Positions 27,245 to 35,624 of a DNA stretch of 64,000 nt are shown in pieces. The stretch spans positions 1-64,000 of the forward strand of contig NZ_PKQQ01000003.1 of assembly GCF_002893095.1 (NCBI RefSeq), read 5' to 3'. Position numbers and translations under genes: made by a program. Positions within the stretch are counted from its first letter, which is position 1, and every line of letters starts with the position of its first letter. The notes under the pieces are model-generated. The model searched no databases. It was not told the DNA's origin and was given only the letters and a program-made list of their open reading frames with translations. This stretch comes from Stenotrophomonas sp. VV52. GTDB taxonomy: Bacteria > Pseudomonadota > Gammaproteobacteria > Xanthomonadales > Xanthomonadaceae.

Positions 27245-29215
27245 ATGAAAATCAAACGCTTCGTCGCTCCCGATATGCGCTCGGCCATGAACCTGGTGCG
27301 CAAGGAACACGGTCCCGATGCGGTGATCCTGTCCAATCGCCGGATCGAGGAAGGCGTGGAGATCGTGGCCGCGGCGAACTATGACGAAGGCGCGGTGCAG
27401 CGCGCACTGGAAGCCGCCCGCAAGGACGTCGCCCCGCCGCCGCCGGCCCCGCGCCCGCGCAACGCCGCCGACGCGGTGATCGCCGCCGTCACCCGCCGCA
27501 AGGCACCGGTGGCCGCGCCGGAACCGGTGGCCGCCACCACCTCGGCCGTCGCCGCGCTGGCCCGCGCCGCCGTCGGCGCCACCGGCCGCACCCTGGACAC
27601 CGCCAACGAAATCGTGCCGCCGCCGGGCAGCCCCGGTTTCGCCGCGACCCTGGCCCGCGCTGCCGTCGCACCGGGCCGCACCCTGGACGCGTTGCCGGAA
27701 CAGATCTTCGCTCCGTTCAATGTAGAGCAGGCCGCCGCCCACGCTGCCAACCCGGCAACCCCCTACGCTGCCCAATCCGACATAGCGCCGGGCTCTGCCC
27801 GGCCAGTGATCGAAGACGCACCGTCTCCGACCCGCGCGACCACCCCGGCCCCGTCCAACCGCGCCCGCTTCATCATCGACCCGCCGCAGGACGACGCCCC
27901 GCTGTTCGAAATGCACGCCCCGCCCGGCCGCAGCCTGCCGCCGCAGCTGCCGCAGATGCCCGCGCAGCAGATGCAGCGCGCCGCGTTCGACGCACCGATC
28001 GCCCCGCTGTGGGAAACCGTCCCGGTGGTCCCGGCAGCGGCCACCGCGCGCCTGGACATCGATGACTCCGCCGTATTCGTGCCGCCCGCTCCGATGGCGA
28101 TGATCGAGACCGCTGCGCCGGTCGCTCCGGTCGCTCCGGTCGCCCCGGTGGCGGCGATGATGATCGCCCCGCCGGCGCTGCCGGCCATGCAGGCCGCCAA
28201 CGAACCGACGGCGCTGGCCGAGATCGCCGAAGCGGAGCGGGCGCCTGCCCCGGAACCGGTTGCCGCCGCGCCGGCCGCCGCACCCGCCCCGGTCACCCTG
28301 GTCCGCGACGACGAGGAACTGCGCCAGCTGCGCCATGAAGTGGCCGGCATGCGCCACGTGATCGAGCGCGAAATGAACCGCTTCACCGACGAACGCCTGC
28401 GCGGCTCGCCGGTGCGTGCCGCCGCGCTCGACCTGATGGACGAATACGGCTTCGACGCCGGCATCTGCCGCGACGTCGCCCTGCAGATCCCGCTGGACAC
28501 CGAAGCCCATCGTGGCCGCGGGCTGATGCTGGGCCTGCTCTCGAAGAAGCTGCCGATCGCCCCGGTCGACCCGCTCGAAGCCGGCGGCGTGATCGCCCTG
28601 GTCGGTCCCACCGGTGCCGGCAAGACCACCACCATCGCCAAGCTGGCCTCGCGCTTCGCCGAAGCGCATGCCGCCCGCGACGTGGCCCTGGTCACCACCG
28701 ACACCGCCCGCATCGGCGCCCGCGAACAGCTGTACGGCTTCGGCCGCCAGCTCGGCATCGCGGTGCACGAAGCCAACAGCGGCAGCGACCTGGCCCAGCT
28801 GCTGGAGCGCCTGAAGGACTACAAGCTGGTGCTGATCGACACCGCCGGGCTGGGCCCGCGCGACCGCGCCCTGGCCGCCCAGCTGCAGTGGCTGCGCGCG
28901 TCCGAGCAGATCCGCACCCTGCTGGTGCTGCCGGCCAACACCAGCTTCGGCGACATGGACGAAGTGGTGCGCCGCTTCAGCGCCGCCAACCCGCAGGGCG
29001 TGGTGCTGAGCAAGCTGGACGAGACCGGCCGCTTCGGCACCGCCCTGTCGGTGGCGGTCGACCACCGCCTGCCGATCACCTGGGTCACCGACGGCCAGGA
29101 CGTTCCCGAAGACCTGCACCGGGCCAGTGCCGCCAATCTTGTACTTCGCCTTGAAGATTTGCGCCGCGCGGCCGATATGCCCTGCAACCCGGAGTTGAAC
29201 CATGCCGTCGCGTGA
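27245..29215 (+). CDS. flhF: Flagellar GTPase FlhF
   Basis: SRP-type GTPase that places the polar flagellum. The chosen ATG gives 656 aa starting with the family-typical MKIKRFVAPDMRSAMNLVRK. Residues ~60-360 are a low-complexity Ala/Pro linker that includes a short VAP repeat, and the C-terminal NG domain (~370-650) holds GPTGAGKTTTIAKLASRF, a DTAGLGPRDRA G3 motif and KLDETGRFG. A GTG at 27176 with an AGAAGGGA ribosome site would add 23 residues and cannot be excluded. It overlaps fleN by 14 bases; FleN is its antagonist in number control. Confidence 0.93.
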   Translation: MKIKRFVAPDMRSAMNLVRKEHGPDAVILSNRRIEEGVEIVAAANYDEGAVQRALEAARKDVAPPPPAPRPRNAADAVIAAVTRRKAPVAAPEPVAATTSAVAALARAAVGATGRTLDTANEIVPPPGSPGFAATLARAAVAPGRTLDALPEQIFAPFNVEQAAAHAANPATPYAAQSDIAPGSARPVIEDAPSPTRATTPAPSNRARFIIDPPQDDAPLFEMHAPPGRSLPPQLPQMPAQQMQRAAFDAPIAPLWETVPVVPAAATARLDIDDSAVFVPPAPMAMIETAAPVAPVAPVAPVAAMMIAPPALPAMQAANEPTALAEIAEAERAPAPEPVAAAPAAAPAPVTLVRDDEELRQLRHEVAGMRHVIEREMNRFTDERLRGSPVRAAALDLMDEYGFDAGICRDVALQIPLDTEAHRGRGLMLGLLSKKLPIAPVDPLEAGGVIALVGPTGAGKTTTIAKLASRFAEAHAARDVALVTTDTARIGAREQLYGFGRQLGIAVHEANSGSDLAQLLERLKDYKLVLIDTAGLGPRDRALAAQLQWLRASEQIRTLLVLPANTSFGDMDEVVRRFSAANPQGVVLSKLDETGRFGTALSVAVDHRLPITWVTDGQDVPEDLHRASAANLVLRLEDLRRAADMPCNPELNHAVA

Positions 29216-30089
29216 GTACGAAAACCTGACCAGGACCTTCCCGCTGTCGGCTACCCGCAGCCAGCCGCTGGGCCCGGTACGCACCATCGCCGTCACCGGC
29301 GGCAAGGGCGGCGTGGGCAAGACCAATGTCTCGGCCAACCTGGCCGTGGCGCTGGCCGGCATGGGCAAGCGCACGCTGCTGCTGGACGCCGACCTGGGCC
29401 TGGCCAACATCGACGTGATCCTGGGCCTGCAGCCCAAGCTGACCCTGGCCGACCTGGTCGCCGGGCGCTGCACGCTGGAAGAAGTGATCCTGGAAGGCCC
29501 CAACGGCGTGCTGGTGGTCCCGGCCGCGTCCGGGCGCCGGCACATGGCCGAACTGCAGCCGGCCGAGTACGTGGGCCTGGTCAATGTGTTCTCCGAACTG
29601 GAACGCGAACTGGACTTCATGGTGGTGGACACCGCCGCCGGCATCACCGACGGCGTGCTGACCTTCTGCCAGGCCGCGCAGGACACCGTGGTGGTGGTCT
29701 GCGATGAACCGGCGTCGATCACCGACGCTTACGCACTGATCAAGGTGCTCTCGCGCGAGCGCGGCGTGGACCGCATCCAGGTCGTGGCCAACATGGTGCG
29801 CGACCCCAACGAAGGCCGCGTGCTGTACGAAAAGCTGAGCCGGGTCTGCGAGAAGTTCCTGGCCGACGTTTCGCTCAACTACCTGGGCTGCGTGCCGCAG
29901 GACGACTGGCTGCGCCTGTCGGTGCAGCGCCAGCAGCCGGTGGTGAAGGCCTACCCGTCCAGCCCGGCCGCGCAGGCGATCGCCGAGATCGCCCGCCGCA
30001 CCGCGCGCTGGCAGGCCCCCACCGAACCGCGCGGCGGCGTCGAGTTCTTCCTCGAACGCATCCTCAAGCAGCGCGGGGTGGCCGCATGA
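29202..30089 (+). CDS. fleN: Flagellar number regulator FleN (FlhG), MinD-like ATPase
   Basis: A 295-aa MinD/ParA-type ATPase with the deviant Walker A motif GGKGGVGKTNVSANLA (~residues 36-51), DADLGLANID and the switch VVDTAAGITDGVL. In polar flagellates FleN binds FleQ and FlhF to limit flagellar number. The N-terminus before the P-loop (~27 residues) resembles the FlhF-activating segment. It starts inside the flhF 3' end and overlaps fliA by 4 bases, so flhF-fleN-fliA are coupled. Confidence 0.95.
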   Translation: MPSREYENLTRTFPLSATRSQPLGPVRTIAVTGGKGGVGKTNVSANLAVALAGMGKRTLLLDADLGLANIDVILGLQPKLTLADLVAGRCTLEEVILEGPNGVLVVPAASGRRHMAELQPAEYVGLVNVFSELERELDFMVVDTAAGITDGVLTFCQAAQDTVVVVCDEPASITDAYALIKVLSRERGVDRIQVVANMVRDPNEGRVLYEKLSRVCEKFLADVSLNYLGCVPQDDWLRLSVQRQQPVVKAYPSSPAAQAIAEIARRTARWQAPTEPRGGVEFFLERILKQRGVAA

Positions 30090-30832
30090 AAGGCGCCGCA
30101 CAATACAAGGAGGTGCAACGCGCCGCCGCCAACGAGTGCATTGCCCAGCACTCGGACCTGGTCCGGCGCATTGCCCACCACCTGGCCGCGCGCCTGCCGG
30201 CCAGCGTTGAAGTGGACGACCTGATCCAGGCCGGCATGATAGGCCTGATCGAGGCGTCGCGCAGCTACGACGCCGACCAGGGCGCCTCGTTCGAAACCTA
30301 CGCCTCGATCCGCATCCGCGGTTCGATGATCGACGAGATCCGCCGCGGCGACTGGGTACCGCGCTCGGTGCACCGCCGTGCGCGCGACGCCGCCTCCACC
30401 ATCCGCCGCCTGGAGCAGAGCACCGGCCGCGCCGCCAGCGCCACCGAAGTGGCCGCCGCGATGGACATGCCGCTGCCCGACTACCTTCGCCTGATGGAAG
30501 ACGCCGCGCGCGGCCAGGTGCTGAGCCTGGAGTCGCGGATCGAAGACCAGGGCGAGCTGGACACCGTGGCCCAGGGCGGCCCGACCCCGCAGCAGGTGCT
30601 GGAGCGCGGCGAATTCGGCCGCGAGCTGGGCAACGCGATCGGCCTGCTGCCCGAACGCGAACAGCTGGTGCTGTCGCTGTACTACGAGCAGGAACTGAAC
30701 CTGAAAGAGATCGGCGCAGTGCTCGGGGTCAGCGAGTCGCGCGTCTGCCAGATCCATGGCCAGGCCGTGCTGCGCCTGCGTGGCCGATTGAAGATCTTCG
30801 AGGCGGCCGACGCCGGCCTCGAGAACAACTGA
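30086..30832 (+). CDS. fliA: Flagellar sigma factor FliA (sigma-28)
   Basis: Sigma-70-family factor for late flagellar and chemotaxis genes. The 248-aa protein has regions 2 ([40 protein letters not shown]), 3 and 4 ([20 protein letters not shown] and the [23 protein letters not shown]). Seven FliA-type promoter motifs (GCCGATAA-like) are seen later in this window. The anti-sigma factor gene flgM is not in the window. Confidence 0.97.
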   Translation: MKGAAQYKEVQRAAANECIAQHSDLVRRIAHHLAARLPASVEVDDLIQAGMIGLIEASRSYDADQGASFETYASIRIRGSMIDEIRRGDWVPRSVHRRARDAASTIRRLEQSTGRAASATEVAAAMDMPLPDYLRLMEDAARGQVLSLESRIEDQGELDTVAQGGPTPQQVLERGEFGRELGNAIGLLPEREQLVLSLYYEQELNLKEIGAVLGVSESRVCQIHGQAVLRLRGRLKIFEAADAGLENN

Positions 30833-30848
30833 GACCGAGGAAACACCT

Positions 30849-31241
30849 TTGAACAAGAACATGCGCATCCTGATCGTCGACGACTTCTCGACCATGCGTC
30901 GTATCGTCAAGAACCTGCTGGGCGATCTGGGCTTCACCAATACGGCCGAAGCCGAGGACGGGCATGCCGCGCTGGCCCTGCTGCAGAGCCAGCCGTTCGA
31001 TTTCGTGGTCACCGACTGGAACATGCCGGTGATGACCGGCATCGACCTGCTCAAGGCGATCCGCGCCGACGCCAAGCTCAAGACCCTGCCGGTATTGATG
31101 GTCACCGCCGAAGCCAAGCGCGAGCAGATCATCGAAGCCGCGCAGTCCGGCGTGAACGGCTACATCATCAAGCCGTTCACCGCACAGACCCTGGAAGAGA
31201 AGCTCGGCAAGATCTTCGAGCGCCTGGCGGCGAGCGCCTGA
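30849..31241 (+). CDS. cheY: Chemotaxis response regulator CheY
   Basis: Single receiver domain of 130 aa that, when phosphorylated, binds FliM and changes motor rotation. Key residues are D11/D12, D56 ([12 protein letters not shown]), T86 and K108 (YIIKPF). The TTG at 30849 is preferred over the in-frame ATG at 30861 because GAGGA lies 8 bases before it. It starts the cheY-cheZ-cheA series directly after fliA; its TGA abuts the cheZ ATG. Confidence 0.95.
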   Translation: MNKNMRILIVDDFSTMRRIVKNLLGDLGFTNTAEAEDGHAALALLQSQPFDFVVTDWNMPVMTGIDLLKAIRADAKLKTLPVLMVTAEAKREQIIEAAQSGVNGYIIKPFTAQTLEEKLGKIFERLAASA

Positions 31242-31855
31242 TGGAAACCCTTCGCGACAAATCGGCGCTGGTGCAGCGCCTGCAGGACGCCCTTGCCGCG
31301 CTGGAAAGTGGCGACGAAGCGGGCTGGCGCCGGGAAATCGATGCGCTGGCCGCGCTGCGCACCCAGCCGATGATGGCCGGCCTGAACCGGCTGGCCCGCG
31401 AACTGGGCCAGGCGCTGGGCGAACTGCCCACCCTGCCCAGCGAAGCCGGCGAGCTGGACGACGCCTGTGCACGCCTGGACCACGTGGTGGCGATGACCGA
31501 ACAGGCGACCCACCGCACCCTGGACCTGGCCGAAGAATGCCGGGCGCTGACCGAGCAGCTGCGCGCCAACGGGCTCAGCCCGGACCAGGACGTGCAGCTG
31601 GAGCGGATCCGTCACAACCTCACCGAGATCGCGCTCACCCAGAGCTACCAGGACCTCACCGGGCAGATCATCCGCCGCGTGGTCGGCATCGTGCGCCGCG
31701 TCCACGAAGGCTTCGGCGCACTCGGCCTGCCGCCGCCGGACGAGACCACCAGCAAGCGCGACAACGGCCTGGCCGGCCCCGCCGTGACCGGGTTGGACCG
31801 TCACCAGGTGTCGCAGGTCGACGCTGACGACCTGCTTTCCGATTTGGGACTTTGA
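31241..31855 (+). CDS. cheZ: CheY-P phosphatase CheZ
   Basis: Dephosphorylates CheY-P. The 204-aa protein is a long helical hairpin with the catalytic motif QSYQDLTGQIIRRVV (D and Q of QDLTGQ at about residues 136-141) and a C-terminal CheY-binding tail DADDLLSDLGL. Its ATG overlaps the cheY stop codon. The pair marks this as the flagellar (F6-type) chemotaxis pathway. Confidence 0.94.
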   Translation: METLRDKSALVQRLQDALAALESGDEAGWRREIDALAALRTQPMMAGLNRLARELGQALGELPTLPSEAGELDDACARLDHVVAMTEQATHRTLDLAEECRALTEQLRANGLSPDQDVQLERIRHNLTEIALTQSYQDLTGQIIRRVVGIVRRVHEGFGALGLPPPDETTSKRDNGLAGPAVTGLDRHQVSQVDADDLLSDLGL

Positions 31856-31859
31856 AACC

Positions 31860-33680
31860 ATGAGTGCTGTTCCAGACGACATTGCCGCCGACTTCATCCT
31901 CGAGGCCCAGGAAATCCTGGATCGCCTCGGCGAACAGCTGGTGTCGCTGGAGCAGTCGCCCCAGGACAGCGACCAGCTCAACGCGGTGTTCCGCGGCTTC
32001 CACACGCTCAAGGGCGGTGCCGGTTTCCTCGGCATCCAGGCGATGGTGGAACTGTGCCACGCCGCGGAAGAGACCCTGGGCATGGCCCGCTCCGGGCACG
32101 CGGTGCTGCAGGCGCATCACTTCGATGCCGGCCAGCAGTCGCTGGATTACCTGCAGTCGATGCTGGATTCGGTGTCGGCCGGTACCGAGCCGGGCTATGC
32201 CCCGCCGGAACTGATCGCGCAGTTCGACGTCAACGGTCCGGCAGTGCCGGCACCAGTGGCGGCCGCCGCGCCGGCCAACGGTGACCTGATCACCGACGAC
32301 GAGTTCGAAGCGCTGCTGGACACCCTGCACGGTGGCGCCGCGCCGACCGCCGTGACGCCCACGAAAAAGGTCGATGACGGCCTGATCGGCGAAGACGAAT
32401 TCGAAGCGCTGCTCGACCAGCTGCACGGTGGTGCTGCCCCCGGCGCAGTGCAGGCAGCCGTGCCTGCACCGGCGCCCGCGCCGCGTCCGGTCGCCGCGCC
32501 GGCACCGGCCAAGCCGGCCGCCAACAAGCCGGTGGCCGAAGCCGAGCACACCGTGCGCGTGGACACCAAGCGCCTGGATGCGATCGTCAACCTGATCGGC
32601 GAACTGGTGCTCTCGCGCAACCGGCTCAAGACCCTGCGCGCGCGCCTGCACGACGAAGAGCTGGACCGCGCGGTGTCGACCCTGGACATCGCCACCGCGC
32701 GCCTGCAGTCAGCGGTGATGCGCACCCGCATGCAGCCGGTCGGCAAGGTGTTCTCGCGCTTCCCAAAGGTGGCCCGCGACGTCGCCCGCAACCTGAAGAA
32801 GGAAGTGGAGCTGGAGCTTATCGGCGCGGAAACCGAGCTGGACCGCAACCTGGTCGAAGCGCTGGCCGACCCGCTGGTGCACCTGGTGCGCAACGCGATC
32901 GACCACGGCATCGAAATGCCCGAACTGCGCGAAGCGCAGGGCAAGACCCGCAGCGGCAACGTGCGGCTGTCGGCGCAGCAGGAAGGCGACTACGTCAGCA
33001 TTGAAGTGCAGGACGACGGCGCCGGCATCGATCCCGAACGCCTGCGCGCCAAGGCCCGCGAAAAGGGCTTGATCGACCCCGAAGCGGCGGCCCGCCTGAG
33101 CAGCGAGGAATGCCTGCACCTGGTGTTCCTGCCTGGTTTCTCGACCAAGCAGGAAGTCACCGACATTTCCGGTCGTGGCGTCGGCATGGACGTGGTGCAG
33201 TCGCGCATCCGCGAGTTGAGCGGCCAGATCCAGATTCAGTCGGAACTGGGTCGCGGCAGCCGCTTCCTGATCCGGGTGCCGCTGACCCTGGCGATCCTGC
33301 CGACCCTGCTGGTGCAGGCCGGCGAAGACATCTACGCGCTGCCGCTGGCGCGCGTGATGGAAGTGTTGCATGCGCCCAACACCTCGCTGGGCTGGTTCGA
33401 CGGCCGCGCGGTGCTGGATCGCAAGTCGCACACCCTGCCGCTGGTCGACCTGCGCCACTGGCTTGACGTCGAACCGGCTGCCTCGCCGCTGCTCACCATC
33501 GTGGTGCTGCAGGCCGGCGAAGCGCGTTTCGGCCTCGTGGTCGACCAGGTCCGCGGGCGCGAGGAAGTCGTCATCAAACCGTTGCCCAAGGCCCTACGCG
33601 GCCTGCGCGGCTACGCCGGCGCCACCCTGATCGGCGACGGCCGAATGTCGCTCATTCTGGACGTAGACGGTTTGCGCTGA
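31860..33680 (+). CDS. cheA: Chemotaxis histidine kinase CheA
   Basis: Receives signals from MCP-CheW arrays and phosphorylates CheY and CheB. In its 606 aa: Hpt domain with H48 (RGFHTLKGGAGFLG), a linker (~140-225) holding two copies of a 17-residue motif LITDDEFEALLDTLHGG / LIGEDEFEALLDQLHGG spaced 32 residues apart, dimerisation domain (DTKRLDAIVNLIGELVLSRN), ATPase domain (N box HLVRNAIDHGIE, G box DDGAGID, GRGVGMD) and a C-terminal CheW-like domain. There is no obvious folded P2 domain; the motif pair may replace it. Lies 4 bases after cheZ. Confidence 0.96.
   Translation: MSAVPDDIAADFILEAQEILDRLGEQLVSLEQSPQDSDQLNAVFRGFHTLKGGAGFLGIQAMVELCHAAEETLGMARSGHAVLQAHHFDAGQQSLDYLQSMLDSVSAGTEPGYAPPELIAQFDVNGPAVPAPVAAAAPANGDLITDDEFEALLDTLHGGAAPTAVTPTKKVDDGLIGEDEFEALLDQLHGGAAPGAVQAAVPAPAPAPRPVAAPAPAKPAANKPVAEAEHTVRVDTKRLDAIVNLIGELVLSRNRLKTLRARLHDEELDRAVSTLDIATARLQSAVMRTRMQPVGKVFSRFPKVARDVARNLKKEVELELIGAETELDRNLVEALADPLVHLVRNAIDHGIEMPELREAQGKTRSGNVRLSAQQEGDYVSIEVQDDGAGIDPERLRAKAREKGLIDPEAAARLSSEECLHLVFLPGFSTKQEVTDISGRGVGMDVVQSRIRELSGQIQIQSELGRGSRFLIRVPLTLAILPTLLVQAGEDIYALPLARVMEVLHAPNTSLGWFDGRAVLDRKSHTLPLVDLRHWLDVEPAASPLLTIVVLQAGEARFGLVVDQVRGREEVVIKPLPKALRGLRGYAGATLIGDGRMSLILDVDGLR
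32286..32432 (+). repeat. Duplicated 51-base motif inside cheA
   Basis: Bases 32286-32336 and 32382-32432 encode two 17-residue copies of L-I-x-x-D/E-D-E-F-E-A-L-L-D-x-L-H-G-G with a 96-base period. The peptide resembles the FliM N-terminal CheY-binding segment (SQDEIDALLHG). Confidence 0.85.
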
Positions 33681-33686
33681 ACGGTC

Positions 33687-33712
33687 GCAGCCACGCAGGG
33701 CGTGGCTCTACC
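33687..33712 (+). repeat. GTAGAGCC-family REP palindrome, copy 3
   Basis: Identical to the 26-base units at 8458 and 23545, starting 6 bases after the cheA stop. Together with the inverted copy at 33779-33804 it brackets a 25-bp tandem repeat. Confidence 0.85.
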
Positions 33713-33781
33713 GCCGAACGTCCACCCCGGTGGTTGGGCCGAACGTCCAGCCCGGTGGTTCGGCCGAACGTCCACCCCGGT
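33713..33781 (+). repeat. Tandem 25-bp repeat, about 2.8 units
   Basis: Units start at 33713, 33738 and 33763 with the core GCCGAACGTCCACCCCGGT (second copy has one change, CAGCCC). The third unit is cut short by the inverted REP. No reading frame crosses the block. Confidence 0.85.
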
Positions 33782-33804
33782 AGAGCCACGCCTTGCGTGG
33801 CTGA
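33779..33804 (-). repeat. GTAGAGCC-family REP palindrome, inverted copy 4
   Basis: GGTAGAGCCACGCCTTGCGTGGCTGA is the reverse complement of the other copies with two changes. It faces copy 3 across the 25-bp tandem repeat. Confidence 0.8.
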
Positions 33805-33833
33805 ACCACCGACCAACCCAACACCGCCCCACC

Positions 33834-33860
33834 TCAAGTCCCCCTCACGCAAGCCGATAT
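33834..33860 (+). promoter_or_regulatory. Sigma-28 promoter of motC
   Basis: TCAAGTCC, 11 bases, then GCCGATAT, close to the FliA consensus TAAAGTTT-N11-GCCGATAA. The -10 element ends only 7 bases before the motC ATG (33868), so a transcript from it would begin at or just before the start codon. Confidence 0.65.
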
Positions 33861-33867
33861 CGGACCA

Positions 33868-34608
33868 ATGGACAGACTCAGCCTCATCGGACTTTTCCTC
33901 GCCCTGGCCTCCCTGGTCGGCGGCAGCATCCTCAAGGGTGCCGGGCTGGCGTCGCTGTGGTCTCCCGCTGCCTTCGTCATCGTCATCGTCGGCACCCTCG
34001 CCTCGATCCTGCTGCACACCTCCCCGGCCGTGTTCAAGCACGCCTTCAAGATCGTCAGCTGGATCATCCGCCCGCCGAGCACCGACCGCAGCGACCTGAT
34101 CCGCCAGATCGTGGAGTGGAGCAACATCGCCCGCCGCCAGGGCCTGCTGGGCCTGGAAACCCAGGTCGAGGCCCAGGACGACCCGTTCCTGCGCAAGGGC
34201 CTGCAGCTGCTGGTCGACGGCGTCGAACCGGAAACCATCCGGCACATGCTGGAGATCGAACTGAGCAGCCAGGAAAGCCGCGACCTCGCCGCCTCCAAGG
34301 TATTCGAAGGCATGGGCATCTACGCGCCCACCCTGGGCATCATCGGCGCCGTGCTCGGCCTGATCGCGGTAATGAAGAACCTCGCGGACCCGAGCAAGCT
34401 CGGCCACGGCATCGCCGCCGCGTTCACCGCCACCATCTACGGCATCGCCTCGGCCAACCTGCTGTTCCTGCCGGTCTCGGCCAAGCTCAAGAGCGTGATC
34501 CACCACAACAGCCGCGACCGCGAGATGATCATCGAAGGCCTGATTTCGATCGCGCAGGGCGAGAACCCGCGCAACATCGAAACCAACCTGTCCGGGTTCC
34601 TGCACTGA
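33868..34608 (+). CDS. motC: Flagellar stator protein MotC (MotA family)
   Basis: Proton-channel stator subunit. The 246-aa protein has four membrane segments (~1-20, ~28-48, ~150-170, ~183-203) and a cytoplasmic loop (~65-145) with charged residues that press on FliG; EGMGIYAPTLGIIGAVLGLI is the conserved third helix. It starts MDRLSLIGLFLALASLVGG, typical of MotC rather than MotA. Followed 1 base later by motD. In Pseudomonas the MotCD stator supports swarming and high load; a second MotAB set, if any, is outside this window. Confidence 0.92.
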   Translation: MDRLSLIGLFLALASLVGGSILKGAGLASLWSPAAFVIVIVGTLASILLHTSPAVFKHAFKIVSWIIRPPSTDRSDLIRQIVEWSNIARRQGLLGLETQVEAQDDPFLRKGLQLLVDGVEPETIRHMLEIELSSQESRDLAASKVFEGMGIYAPTLGIIGAVLGLIAVMKNLADPSKLGHGIAAAFTATIYGIASANLLFLPVSAKLKSVIHHNSRDREMIIEGLISIAQGENPRNIETNLSGFLH

Positions 34609-34609
34609 G

Positions 34610-35620
34610 ATGGCCCGGCGCAAGGCCCACGAAGAGCATGCCAACCATGAGGCCTGGGCGATTCCCTACGCCGACCTCATGACGCTGCTGCTTGCCTTCT
34701 TCGTGGTGATGTACGCGATCTCCTCGCTCAACGAGGGCAAGTACCGGGTCATGGCCGACGCCCTGACCACCGCGTTCGGCGGCGCGCCGCGCACCATCAA
34801 TCCGGTCCAGGTCGGCAACCAGCAGGTCCAGGGCGGCGGCTGGGACAGCCCCTCGGTGATCAAGGCCGGCAACCGGATCGGTTCGTCCGCGCCCTCGCCC
34901 AGCAATGATCCGACGCTGCTGCCGGCGATGGCCTCGCAGATGCGCATGCCGGTCTCGGTGCACAACCAGGAACAGCTGCAGCGCGCCGAGCGCCAGCTCA
35001 ACGGCATCGCCGACCGCCTCACCGCCACGCTGGCGCCGCTGATCGACCGCGGCATGATCACCGTGCGCCGCACCGAGCTGTGGATCGAAGTGGAGATCAA
35101 CAGCGACATCCTGTTCACCACCGGCTCGGCCACGCTCGACGTGCACGCGCGCGACACCCTCTCTTCGCTGGCCCAGGTGCTGCACGACGCCCCCAACGGC
35201 GTGCGCGTGGAAGGCCATACCGACGACGTGCCGATCGCCACCGCGCTGTTCCCCTCCAACTGGGAACTCTCGGCCGCGCGCGCGGCCAGCGTGGTGCACC
35301 TGTTCGCCGACCAGGGCGTGCAGCCGGCGCGGCTGGCGATGGTCGGCTATGGCCAGTTCCGCCCGCGCGAGGACAACGCCAGCGCGCAGGGCCGCAACCG
35401 CAACCGCCGGGTGAATGTGATCATCCTCGCCGACACCGCGCAGGGCGTGGACCCGCTGGGCCCGCAGCTCACCGCCGACGCAGCGCCCGCCACCGCACCG
35501 GCACCCGCACCGGAGCCGCCGGCGCTTTCCCCTGTTTCCCCCCTCGCCCCGGTGCAGCTGCCACCGGTGCCGGCCGGCAGCCGTGTTGGCGCCGCCGTTC
35601 CCCCCGCAATGAAGGAGTGA
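34610..35620 (+). CDS. motD: Flagellar stator protein MotD (MotB family)
   Basis: Peptidoglycan-anchored stator partner of MotC. The 336-aa protein has a short basic N-terminus, one membrane helix with the proton-carrying Asp (AIPYADLMTLLLAFFVVMYA, D24), a linker, an OmpA-like domain (~150-270; VEGHTDDVPIATALFPSNWE, LSAARAASVVHLF) and a Pro/Ala-rich tail (~280-330). Directly follows motC and precedes parC by 4 bases. Confidence 0.93.
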   Translation: MARRKAHEEHANHEAWAIPYADLMTLLLAFFVVMYAISSLNEGKYRVMADALTTAFGGAPRTINPVQVGNQQVQGGGWDSPSVIKAGNRIGSSAPSPSNDPTLLPAMASQMRMPVSVHNQEQLQRAERQLNGIADRLTATLAPLIDRGMITVRRTELWIEVEINSDILFTTGSATLDVHARDTLSSLAQVLHDAPNGVRVEGHTDDVPIATALFPSNWELSAARAASVVHLFADQGVQPARLAMVGYGQFRPREDNASAQGRNRNRRVNVIILADTAQGVDPLGPQLTADAAPATAPAPAPEPPALSPVSPLAPVQLPPVPAGSRVGAAVPPAMKE

Positions 35621-35624
35621 ACCG

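Noticed and set aside
33713-33804. Short CRISPR array at the 25-bp repeats
   Set aside because: The units are contiguous without unique spacers and no cas genes are present.
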